A stretch of DNA of 34,835 nt, taken from NCBI RefSeq assembly GCF_022213065.1, contig NZ_JAKLJA010000059.1, forward strand, positions 1-34,835, given 5' to 3'. Position numbers and translations under genes: made by a program. Under the pieces are notes generated by a model. That model saw only the letters and a list, made by a program, of their open reading frames with translations, did not search any database and was not told where the DNA came from. Shown here piece by piece: positions 1 to 8,041 of this stretch. The stretch is from Paraburkholderia tagetis (GTDB taxonomy: Bacteria > Pseudomonadota > Gammaproteobacteria > Burkholderiales > Burkholderiaceae). How positions within the stretch are numbered: the stretch's first letter is position 1; each line of letters starts with the position of its first letter.

Positions 1-60
1 ACAGCTCCACGCCGATGATAGTGCGGATTGCCCGTGTGAAAGTAGGTAATCGTCAGGCTC
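1..60 (+). rRNA. rrf: 5S ribosomal RNA, 3' part (5' end outside window)
   Basis: The first 60 bases read as the 3' half of a beta-proteobacterial 5S rRNA: the segment ACGCCGATGATAGTGCGG, then the loop region GTGTGAAAGTAGGTAATC, ending in CAGGCTC, which would pair with the usual 5' TGCCTGA of the molecule. The 5' half lies to the left of the window, so the window starts at the end of an rRNA operon transcribed rightward. A strong hairpin follows at 75-114. I compared it with remembered 5S sequence only; the exact mature 3' end (59-61) is uncertain. Confidence 0.9.
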
Positions 61-74
61 CTTATGCAGTACGT

Positions 75-114
75 CCAGAACCCCGGTCGCTCCGAAAGAG
101 CACCGGGGTTCTGG
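75..114 (+). terminator. rRNA operon terminator hairpin
   Basis: A 13-bp perfect arm CCAGAACCCCGGT (75-87) pairs with ACCGGGGTTCTGG (102-114). Inside it GCTC (89-92) pairs with GAGC (98-101) around a CGAAA loop, with one bulged C at 88. It sits 15 bases after the 5S 3' end, where rrn terminators are expected. The T-run after the stem is short (GTTTG), so part of the termination may be factor-assisted. Confidence 0.85.
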
Positions 115-536
115 CGTTTGGGTGCGGGAAATCCTCAATGATCGCCGGTATCGCGGGACACTTGCAGACTGCGAGGTGTCCGGCGCATAGCCACGATTGC
201 CTGGAAGCACGAAGCCGTGGCGCTGCACGGCATGCGAAGACGCAGCCCTGTCTTACCGTGGTGCGCATCGACTCAATTCGGCGCTGCAGCCCGGGTAATC
301 AATAATGCGTTACGCAATATGCATAATGACGGCGTATAAAAATATGCGAGTATTTCGCGCACCCAGAATCATTCGCGGGGCGTTTAAATAATTTCTAAGG
401 TAATATCGCTGCCAACTGAAAATAGCCGCTTGCAGAGAACGAGTCGGCGTGCGGCAAGCAAACGGCCGTGCGCTCCGCCAATGACGCGTGGCGGTACAAA
501 AGAAAACCGATATTCCAGTTCAGGGCGATTGATTCG
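115..536. other. Intergenic region between the rRNA operon and the yfa operon
   Basis: I see no supported gene in these 420 bases. Short open frames here overlap the 5S or its terminator. Bases 300-410 are markedly richer in A and T than the surroundings (for example GTATAAAAATATGCG and TTTAAATAATTTC), which suits a promoter for the five-gene operon that starts at 537, but no confident -35/-10 pair can be chosen by eye. Confidence 0.5.
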
Positions 537-2420
537 ATGAAGTTAACGCGCAAAAAGGCCGCGCTAACGGCCGCGGTTTTAATCGTTGTGCTGGTTGCCA
601 TTCAGGCAATCTGGCGTCCATTCGGGGGCGGATCGACGTTTCGGTCTCACGAAGTCGCTTTCGATATTCATTATCCCGACGCCATTATCGACAGCGCGGC
701 CCTTTCGCGTTTGCCGCGCGACATGATTCGCGTGCCTTTGCTGCGCGCGTTGCTCACGCGCGATTTTGTCGACTATTACGAGTTCAATTCCACACGTCTT
801 TCCGCAGAAGGCGCTGTCCGGCGGCTCGCATTCGAACACGATCTCGACTGGCGCGACGAACTCATCAAGCGCGTATTCGACGAACCCTCGCGCGTGTTGT
901 TGTGGCGCTCGCCCGATGGCCGCCTCGGCTATTGGGTGATGACGATGCGGCGCAATGGTCTCGCGAAGCTGATGCAGGCCCTCGGTAACGTCGCGACCGG
1001 CGACAGCCAGTTGAGCCAGGCGGCCACGCTCTCCGGCGACGTACCGGTCTACGCGCTCAAGCTCGCGGTCGGTCATACGCTGCTGTTCGCGGCGAAGGGC
1101 GAGCGGCTCATCATCATGTCGGAGCCCGGCATTCTGCTCGACGCGGACGGCAAGACGATCGGCGAGCACGCGCAGGTGCTGGCGAAGGTGCTCGATGACG
1201 GCGGCGACGATGCCCTGCGCACCTATCGCCTCGAGCACGCGCCCGCCGACGTGAATGGGCACCGGTTGATCGTCTCGGTCAATTATCTTTCGTTCGGGTA
1301 TCAGGCTTTTTTCTCGGGCGTCAATGCGCTGCGTTTCGATTTCGCTGCGTCGGGCAAGAACGATGCGAGCGCGAGCGGTGCATGGAGCACGGCCGCGCTG
1401 ATCGATCCCGCCCATCTGCCGCAGCACTGGGACAGCGCCGATCTCTGGCGAGCGTTGCCCGCGAACGCAGCGGCCTGCGCGAGCCTGCCGGTCGACTGGA
1501 ACGATGCTGCCGACCTGCTCGGCAAGCTGGGCGAGGGCGAACAAGCCGCGTCGAAGGTTTTGCGCGAGCGCCTCGCTGGACCTGCCGGCGTGTGCTGGTA
1601 TGCGAAGTCGACGCTCGTGGCGCCTGTGTTCGTCGCGCGCCTCAAACCCGGGGTAGAGCAGGATCCGGCCCAAGTGGCGGCGGTCAAGGGCGCGCTCGCG
1701 AGCGTTTTTGGCGACGCCATTGGCGCGTATGAAGCGAAGGCGGGCAACGCGGCCGGTTATCGTCGTTTGCCGGTGCAGACGAAGGAGCCGTCCGCCGGCG
1801 TCACGCTCTGGACGCGCGACGTGAGCGCGCGCTCGGGCACGGCGCAGAGTGCGGGCTCGGCCTACGCGGCACAGCTTTCCGCGCCGCGCTACTTTCCGGT
1901 GACGCTCGCGCTCGCGCACGGCTACGTGGTGTTCTCGCCCGACGCGCGCCTCGTGGACGACACGCTCGCCGTGCTGGAGAAACGCTACCCGGCCATCGCC
2001 GACACGCTCTCGCCGCAGCGCCTGTCGACCACGGTGGTGTCGGTCATGCCGTCCACGGCGGCGGCGCTGGTTGAGCGCGAGGCGGGCCGTGCGCTGCCGG
2101 CCGATCAGGAGGCAATCTTCCGCAACGCCGCGCGCACGCACCTGCTGCCGAAACTGCATGCGGTGGCGAACTACCCGCCGCTGGCGTTGAGCTTGCCGGA
2201 CTCGCTGCCTTTGTCGGCGGGTTGGGTGCCGGTGGAATGGCATGTGGAGCCGCGCGCTAGCGTGGGGCCGCGTGATGACGCGGTCGCGGGGCGTCCGTTG
2301 GGCACGGGCCCGAAGGACGCGCGCAACGACGCTGGCAACGCCACCGGCGGTGACGCGCGCGCAGACTCCGCGCAGCGTGCCGAAGACCGGCCGGCCCAGC
2401 CCGACACGAGCGGCGACTGA
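537..2420 (+). CDS. yfaA: DUF2138 family protein, YfaA-like, membrane-anchored
   Basis: First gene of a five-gene operon matching E. coli yfaA-T-S-Q-P in order and family. The frame is open from 468, but the ATG at 537 starts MKLTRKKAAL, three lysines and one arginine followed by a hydrophobic run (about residues 9-27), giving a typical N-in membrane anchor with the remaining ~600 residues in the periplasm; I therefore chose 537 (627 aa). The body resembles DUF2138 proteins, whose biochemical function is unknown. The last ~55 residues are hydrophilic and low in complexity (Asp, Ala, Arg, Gly), probably disordered. The stop at 2420 is 2 bases from the next start, so translation is likely coupled. 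In Pseudomonas the related mag locus makes an inner-membrane complex around the macroglobulin; a scaffold role here is inference. Confidence 0.85.
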   Translation: MKLTRKKAALTAAVLIVVLVAIQAIWRPFGGGSTFRSHEVAFDIHYPDAIIDSAALSRLPRDMIRVPLLRALLTRDFVDYYEFNSTRLSAEGAVRRLAFEHDLDWRDELIKRVFDEPSRVLLWRSPDGRLGYWVMTMRRNGLAKLMQALGNVATGDSQLSQAATLSGDVPVYALKLAVGHTLLFAAKGERLIIMSEPGILLDADGKTIGEHAQVLAKVLDDGGDDALRTYRLEHAPADVNGHRLIVSVNYLSFGYQAFFSGVNALRFDFAASGKNDASASGAWSTAALIDPAHLPQHWDSADLWRALPANAAACASLPVDWNDAADLLGKLGEGEQAASKVLRERLAGPAGVCWYAKSTLVAPVFVARLKPGVEQDPAQVAAVKGALASVFGDAIGAYEAKAGNAAGYRRLPVQTKEPSAGVTLWTRDVSARSGTAQSAGSAYAAQLSAPRYFPVTLALAHGYVVFSPDARLVDDTLAVLEKRYPAIADTLSPQRLSTTVVSVMPSTAAALVEREAGRALPADQEAIFRNAARTHLLPKLHAVANYPPLALSLPDSLPLSAGWVPVEWHVEPRASVGPRDDAVAGRPLGTGPKDARNDAGNATGGDARADSAQRAEDRPAQPDTSGD

Positions 2421-2422
2421 TC

Positions 2423-3112
2423 GTGCGCCGCCGCTTTTTTCATCGATGTGCGGCGGCTGGTGCGGCCGCGCTCGGCGTGGCGCTTGCGGGCCCGGTGCGC
2501 GCACTCATGCCGACGCGGCCCGCGCCCGACCCCGACGCGCTCACGCCCGAGCAATCGACGATATTTCGTGCGTGGTTCGTGCGCATCGTCGATCAGCAGG
2601 TGCGTCGCGGCCCCACGCCGCGCTGGACCCAGCGCGACTGCGCAGGCCTCGTGCGCTTTGCGGCCATGGAGGCGCTGCGCGAGCATGACGCGCGCTGGCT
2701 CAAGGCCAACGGCATGACCAGCGCCGGCGACGCGAGCCGGCTGCCGCCCGAATTGCAACTGAGCCCGCAGCAGCGCGCGCTCGCGAACCGCTGGACGCGC
2801 ATCGACGGCAGCGTGGGCGCCTACGCCTCGGCCATCGCGCTCATTCAACGCAACAGCCGCTTCGTTTCGCGCGACGTCAATCAGGCGCTGCCGGGCGACC
2901 TGCTGTTCTTCGATCAAGGCGATGACCAGCATCTGATGATCTGGCTGGACCGCTACATCGCTTATCACACGGGCACCGTCACGCCGACCGATAGTGGTCT
3001 GCGCGCCGTCGCCGTTTCCGATCTGATGCAATGGAAAGATTCCCGCTGGCAGCCGTTCGACGGCAATCCGAACTTCGTCGGTGTGTTTCGTTTCGCGTTC
3101 CTGACGCCATGA
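2423..3112 (+). CDS. yfaT: DUF1175 family protein, YfaT-like, NlpC/P60-like motifs
   Basis: 229 aa starting at GTG 2423, two bases after the yfaA stop. It begins with MRRRFFHR and a hydrophobic stretch to about residue 28 (signal peptide, Arg-rich n-region). Three segments fit the order of NlpC/P60 cysteine peptidases: DCAGLVRF with Cys73, PGDLLFF at 157-163, and QHLMIWLD with His170, then YHTG with His182. In NlpC/P60 enzymes the Cys and first His form the catalytic pair and PGDLVFF precedes that His. This suggests a periplasmic cysteine peptidase or amidase fold, possibly acting on peptidoglycan peptides; activity is inferred, not shown. Its stop overlaps the next start in an ATGA (3109-3112). 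Confidence 0.85.
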   Translation: MRRRFFHRCAAAGAAALGVALAGPVRALMPTRPAPDPDALTPEQSTIFRAWFVRIVDQQVRRGPTPRWTQRDCAGLVRFAAMEALREHDARWLKANGMTSAGDASRLPPELQLSPQQRALANRWTRIDGSVGAYASAIALIQRNSRFVSRDVNQALPGDLLFFDQGDDQHLMIWLDRYIAYHTGTVTPTDSGLRAVAVSDLMQWKDSRWQPFDGNPNFVGVFRFAFLTP

Positions 3113-6100
3113 GTGCCGCCATGCAACGTCTGCTCTTCTCGCTGCGTTCCGCCGCGCCGTTTTTCTCGCGCGTTTCCAATGCGAAATTCTTCGCACGGAC
3201 ACGGATTTCCGATACGAAATACGGTGCATGTTCGGGTGCTCCGGCGCTGCTCGCAACGCTGATCGCGCTGTTCTCGCTGTGCTTCTGTCTATGCGTCGCG
3301 CCAGCCTGGGCCGACGATGGCGATAACGCCGCGCAGCAGAGCATCGACGCGAATCCCACCCTGGGCGCGCCGACGCCGAGTGGTTACGACAGCCAGGTCG
3401 TGCAGGGCCAGCCGTTCTTCCTGCTTTCCGATGCGAGCTACGGCAGCAATCAGTTCGCGCAAGTGCGTCTGGAAGCACCGGGCCGCGAATTCCAGTCGGA
3501 GCTCGAAGGCTATGGCGGGGCCGATATCGTCGTCTATAAGGTGCCGAATCCGCTGGCGTTTCTCAAGGCGCAGAAGAACCTGCATCGCCTGAACATCAAG
3601 CCGAACTATCAGGGCGAGGGGCTTGCGAACACGCTCGCGTACTTGTGGGACCGCTGGCTCAGCGATGCGCGCCGCGCCTGGCAGCGTGTGCTTTCATTCG
3701 CGACGCGCAGCAAGGTTACCGAGGCGAAGCCCGAATTCAAGCTTGGCGAGCAGCCGAACGCGCCCACGCATTTCGAGTCTCAATCGCGCTTCGCGCCGTT
3801 GCGCGGCTACGAACTCGTCACGCGCTTGCGCTATCCGATCTGGAACGCGAAGACGATTCAGCCACCGAAGGGCGTGAACCTCGCAGGCAGTAGCAGCAAC
3901 TTCCTGGAGGCGTCGTCGGGCAACGTGATGATTCCGGTCGGCAAGCTGCAGCCGGGGCTCTATCTGGTCGAGGCGATGATCGGAAACTACCGCGCACATA
4001 CGCTGCTGTTCGTTTCCGATACGGTCGCGGTCGTGAAGGCGACGTCGAGCGGCCTGCTGGTGTGGACGGCGCGGCGCGATAACGGCAAGCCGGTGCCCGG
4101 CACCGAGGTGAGCTGGACCGATGGCGTGGGCGTGCTGCAAAGCGGAGCCACTGGCGCGGACGGCGCGCTGGTGCTCCAGCACGTCTCGCCCGAGCGCAGC
4201 TACGTGATCGGCAGTGATCCGCAGGGCGGTGTTTTCGTATCGGAAAACTTCTACTACGACAGCGAGATCTACAACACCAAGATCTACGCGGTGACGGACA
4301 GGCCGCTCTATCGTCCTGGTGACGCGGTTCACGTGAAGTTCATCGGCCGCGCCTTCCAGAGTGCGAATCAGTCGACACCCGCCGCGCCCGCGCAACTCAA
4401 GCTCGACGTGCTCGATCCGAACGGCGCGCCGATCGCGACGCGCAACGTGGATTTCGCATCGGAAAGTGGTGGCGAAACGACCTTTACGTTGCCGGCGACC
4501 GCGCAGGGCGGCGGCTATACGCTGCGCTTCGACTACAAGGGCGACAGCTACGGCGGCGCGTTCCGTGTGGCGGAGTATGTGAAGCCGCACTTCGACGTGA
4601 ACCTCACAATGGAAAAGTCCGATTACGCGACCGGCGACACGCCCAAGGGCAAGATCGCGCTGCGCTACCCGGACGGCAAGCCCGTGAAGAACGGCAAGGT
4701 ATCGGTCACGCTGCGCGCGCAGAAGGTGGCGATCGTCGACGGCGAGCTGCGCTATTCGGGCCTCTTTCCCGTGAAGCTAGAGCAGCAGGAACTGAAGACC
4801 GATAGCGACGGCAACGCCACACTCGCGCTGCCCGTTGCGAAGGAACCGAGCCGCTACGCACTCACACTGTTCGCGCAGGATGGCGCCGCGTATCGCGTGC
4901 GCGTGACGCGTGAGGTGCTGATCGCGCGTGGTGCGACGCCGTATCGCCTGAGCACGGCCAAATCGTTCTCGCAGCCGCGCGAGCGGGTGACGTTCACGCT
5001 GGCAGCGCTGGTCGGGTCGGCTGGATCGACAAGTGCCAGCACCAACCTGGGCATGGGCGCGAACGCGGTGCCGGCGCGCAAGCCGGCGAAGTGGGAATGG
5101 GTACGTCTCGAGTCGCAGACGAAGGCCGATGGCGCGTTGCCCGCCGCGGGCCCGGATGGCCGCGTGAGCTTCCCGATGCAATTCGATGAACCGGGCTCGT
5201 ACATGCTCTCAGTGAAGGACGACGCGGGCAACCTGCTCGCGGCGGCCAGCCACTGGGTGGCAGGAGACGGCCTCAAGGCGATTCCCGGCAGCGTCGAAGT
5301 GGTGTTCGACCGGGACCGCTACAAGATCGGCGATACGGCCGAAGCGCTCATCACGTTCCCGTTCGCCGTGGACGACGCGCTGCTCACGCTCGAACGCGAC
5401 AGCGTGGAAGCGCGCGCACTGCTTTCGAAGGGCGCGGACTGGTTGACCCTCACGCGCGTTGCCCCCACGCAATGGAAAGCGCGCATCAAGGTCGGCACTG
5501 AGTTCGCCCCCAACATGATGTTCTCGGTGCTCTACGTGCACGATGGCGAATACGTATTCCAGAATGCGGGCATCGTGGTCGCGAAGCCCTCGATCGATCT
5601 CGCCGTGAAGAGCGACAAGTCCGTCTACGCGCCGGGCGAAACCATGACGCTCGATCTCGGCAGCACGCTTGGCGGCAAGGCGCTGCCCGCTCGTCTCACC
5701 GTGAGTGTTGTCGACGAAATGGTGTACGTGTTGCAACCCGAAATTGCGCCCGACATCGTGGACTTCTTTTATCATCCGCGCCGCAACAACGTGCGTACGA
5801 CGTCGAGCCTTTCGTTCATCACTTACGACCTTGCGCTTTCCACGATGCGCGGCGCGCCCGGTGGTCCCCAGCGCGGGCAGTACAACGAACGCGGCGTGAA
5901 GGTGCTGGAGCGCCCGCGTCGCGACGACGTCGACACGGCAGCATGGCAGGCCGATCTGCAAACCGATGCGAGCGGTCACGCGCGCATGACGTTCCGCATG
6001 CCCGACGCGCTCGCGCGCTGGCGCATCACCGTGCGCGCGATTTCCGCAGACGGCACGGTGGGGCAGCGCACCGCATATGTGCGCTCGGACAAGCCGCTTT

Positions 6101-8034
6101 ATCTGAAATGGAGTGGCCCCGCGAGCTTCCGCAGCGGCGACCAACCGGCGATCGATATGCTCGCGTTCAACCAGGGCTCGTCCGATGTGGATGCGCAATG
6201 GACGGTCAATGGCGCAGGGCTCACGCTCGATCGCAAGGTCACGCTCAAGCCCGGTGCGAACTACCTGGCACTGCCACGCATCACGCTCACGCCGGGGCTT
6301 GTCGATGCGAGCCTGCGCGTGAACGGCAAGGAGATGGACCGCCTGCAGACTTCGGTGAGCCTTGGTGCGCCGGGCTGGCTCGATCTGCGCGAAATGCCCG
6401 TCACACTCGACGCCAATCCGAAGCCGCTCGCACTCGCGCCCGATGCCCAGGACGTGCGCGTGCGCATCGTGTCGACGGGCACGAGCCAGTTTGCGCGCGT
6501 GGCTGACGATCTCATCGCGTATCCGTACGGTTGTGCCGAGCAGACCTCAAGCCGTCTGATTCCGCTCGCACTCGCCCACGACGCGCTGGGCCGCGATGCC
6601 GATGGTTCGGAGCCGGGCGTCGATGCGCCACAGAGCACGACGCAGGGCCTTGAGGCGCGTCTGCGCAATCAGCGCCAGCGGCTCGCGTTGCTTGCCGGCA
6701 TCAATGGCGCGTTCGGCTGGTGGGGCGACACCACAGGAGGCAGCGCTTTCATCACGGCCTATGCGTACTACGCGGACTGGCTCGCGAGCCGCAGCCTCGG
6801 CATCTCGCTCCCGGACAGCAACTGGCAACACGCGCTCGATATCTATCGCGACAACGGTGCGAAGGAGCCGTTGCTGCATCGGGCGCTGGCGCTCTGGTTG
6901 CTGCAGCAGATGGGCCAGCCTGTGGCGACGCCCGTGTCGGGCGTGGCCGGGCAACTTGCGCAACGGGCATCGTCGATGTTCGATAAGGATACCAAAGCAT
7001 CGCGCGACGCATACGGCGTGGAGGACAGCCTCGTGTTCGCCGCGCCCGATTCGCCGCGCGGCCTGCAAGCGGCTGTGGTGCTGACCGCCTGGACGGCGCG
7101 TGCAACGAACGCGAGCCTGCCCGAAGACTTCAATGCGCTGGCCGCGCGCGCACGCGCGTCGCTCATGACGAATCCGACGCCACTGATCCGGAGCCTGCTG
7201 GCCATGGCCGGCGACGCAGGCACACCCGTGGATGCGAACGCCGTGCTCGCGCAGAGCAGCGCGACCTATCCGACCGTCGACCGCGCGCTCACGTTGCTGT
7301 GGCTGCGCAAGGCCATGGGCGGCTCGCGCGCGAGCGATGCGGCACAACCGTTGCCCGCGCTGCAAGGCAATGGCTGGGCGCGCACGACGACGCCCACGGG
7401 CGCAACGCTCTGGAAATGGACGGGCGCGGCGTTGCCAACCTCGCTCGATGTGGGCGGCGCGAGCCCCGACGTCTCGGCGCTGGTTTCGTACCGCAGCCGT
7501 GCGGCTCAGGCGAGCCGTTTGCCCGTGAAGATCGAGCGCACGCTTTATCGACTCGACCCGATCGCGCCGTCGGGCGATGCCGAAAAGCAGGCGGGCCGCG
7601 CCACGTTCGAGGCGCATCGCATGAAGGCCGGCGACGCCATCGACAGCAACGCGCTCTATGTCGACGAAGTCACGCTTACGCCGCGGGACAAATCGGCGCT
7701 GCATTACGGCTTGCTCGACGTGCCGCTGCCGCCGGGCGGGTCCGTGGAGGCGACGAGCTGGGGCGTGAGCATTGCCGGGCTGCCCGGCGCGGGCGAGGGT
7801 AGCAACGGTCCGCAGCCGTTCGCGCGCGCGGCCAGCTACGAGATGGGCGAGCTCGGCTATCACCAGCCCGTGCCTTTGCTCGATCGCCCGGTGGCGCTGC
7901 GTCAACTCGTGCGGTTCGCTCTGCCCGGCACGTTCACGATGCCGCCCGCGCGCTACTTCCGCATGTACCAGCCGGAGCAGAAAGCGTATGAAGGCGGTCG
8001 CAGCGACCGCATGGTCACGCTGCGCATCGAGTGA
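3109..8034 (+). CDS. yfaS: Bacterial alpha-2-macroglobulin, YfaS/MagD type
   Basis: 1641 aa from the ATG at 3109, which overlaps the yfaT stop; the frame is open further upstream, but that part is inside yfaT. A long n-region (about 45 residues) precedes a hydrophobic core and an AWA|DD signal-peptidase-like site near residue 68, with no lipobox, so the protein should be exported without a lipid anchor. The middle carries repeated beta-rich macroglobulin segments (for example the TDRPLYRPGDAVHVKF stretch typical of the family). A thioester-type motif CAEQ lies at 1142-1145 in PYGCAEQTSSR, followed by the helical thioester domain and a C-terminal receptor-binding-like domain. The family traps proteases that cut a bait region; a Ser/Thr/Arg-rich stretch around 890-945 is the best bait candidate. 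It probably protects the periplasm or envelope from foreign proteases. Confidence 0.95.
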   Translation: MSAAMQRLLFSLRSAAPFFSRVSNAKFFARTRISDTKYGACSGAPALLATLIALFSLCFCLCVAPAWADDGDNAAQQSIDANPTLGAPTPSGYDSQVVQGQPFFLLSDASYGSNQFAQVRLEAPGREFQSELEGYGGADIVVYKVPNPLAFLKAQKNLHRLNIKPNYQGEGLANTLAYLWDRWLSDARRAWQRVLSFATRSKVTEAKPEFKLGEQPNAPTHFESQSRFAPLRGYELVTRLRYPIWNAKTIQPPKGVNLAGSSSNFLEASSGNVMIPVGKLQPGLYLVEAMIGNYRAHTLLFVSDTVAVVKATSSGLLVWTARRDNGKPVPGTEVSWTDGVGVLQSGATGADGALVLQHVSPERSYVIGSDPQGGVFVSENFYYDSEIYNTKIYAVTDRPLYRPGDAVHVKFIGRAFQSANQSTPAAPAQLKLDVLDPNGAPIATRNVDFASESGGETTFTLPATAQGGGYTLRFDYKGDSYGGAFRVAEYVKPHFDVNLTMEKSDYATGDTPKGKIALRYPDGKPVKNGKVSVTLRAQKVAIVDGELRYSGLFPVKLEQQELKTDSDGNATLALPVAKEPSRYALTLFAQDGAAYRVRVTREVLIARGATPYRLSTAKSFSQPRERVTFTLAALVGSAGSTSASTNLGMGANAVPARKPAKWEWVRLESQTKADGALPAAGPDGRVSFPMQFDEPGSYMLSVKDDAGNLLAAASHWVAGDGLKAIPGSVEVVFDRDRYKIGDTAEALITFPFAVDDALLTLERDSVEARALLSKGADWLTLTRVAPTQWKARIKVGTEFAPNMMFSVLYVHDGEYVFQNAGIVVAKPSIDLAVKSDKSVYAPGETMTLDLGSTLGGKALPARLTVSVVDEMVYVLQPEIAPDIVDFFYHPRRNNVRTTSSLSFITYDLALSTMRGAPGGPQRGQYNERGVKVLERPRRDDVDTAAWQADLQTDASGHARMTFRMPDALARWRITVRAISADGTVGQRTAYVRSDKPLYLKWSGPASFRSGDQPAIDMLAFNQGSSDVDAQWTVNGAGLTLDRKVTLKPGANYLALPRITLTPGLVDASLRVNGKEMDRLQTSVSLGAPGWLDLREMPVTLDANPKPLALAPDAQDVRVRIVSTGTSQFARVADDLIAYPYGCAEQTSSRLIPLALAHDALGRDADGSEPGVDAPQSTTQGLEARLRNQRQRLALLAGINGAFGWWGDTTGGSAFITAYAYYADWLASRSLGISLPDSNWQHALDIYRDNGAKEPLLHRALALWLLQQMGQPVATPVSGVAGQLAQRASSMFDKDTKASRDAYGVEDSLVFAAPDSPRGLQAAVVLTAWTARATNASLPEDFNALAARARASLMTNPTPLIRSLLAMAGDAGTPVDANAVLAQSSATYPTVDRALTLLWLRKAMGGSRASDAAQPLPALQGNGWARTTTPTGATLWKWTGAALPTSLDVGGASPDVSALVSYRSRAAQASRLPVKIERTLYRLDPIAPSGDAEKQAGRATFEAHRMKAGDAIDSNALYVDEVTLTPRDKSALHYGLLDVPLPPGGSVEATSWGVSIAGLPGAGEGSNGPQPFARAASYEMGELGYHQPVPLLDRPVALRQLVRFALPGTFTMPPARYFRMYQPEQKAYEGGRSDRMVTLRIE

Positions 8035-8041
8035 GGCCGGC

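Noticed and set aside
15..305. Open frame of 96 codons over the 5S tail and terminator
   Set aside because: It overlaps rRNA and a terminator stem and has no family or ribosome-binding site.
579..2504. 641-codon minus-strand frame opposite yfaA
   Set aside because: Arg-rich shadow of the GC-biased codons of yfaA; no domain and it covers a clear plus-strand gene.
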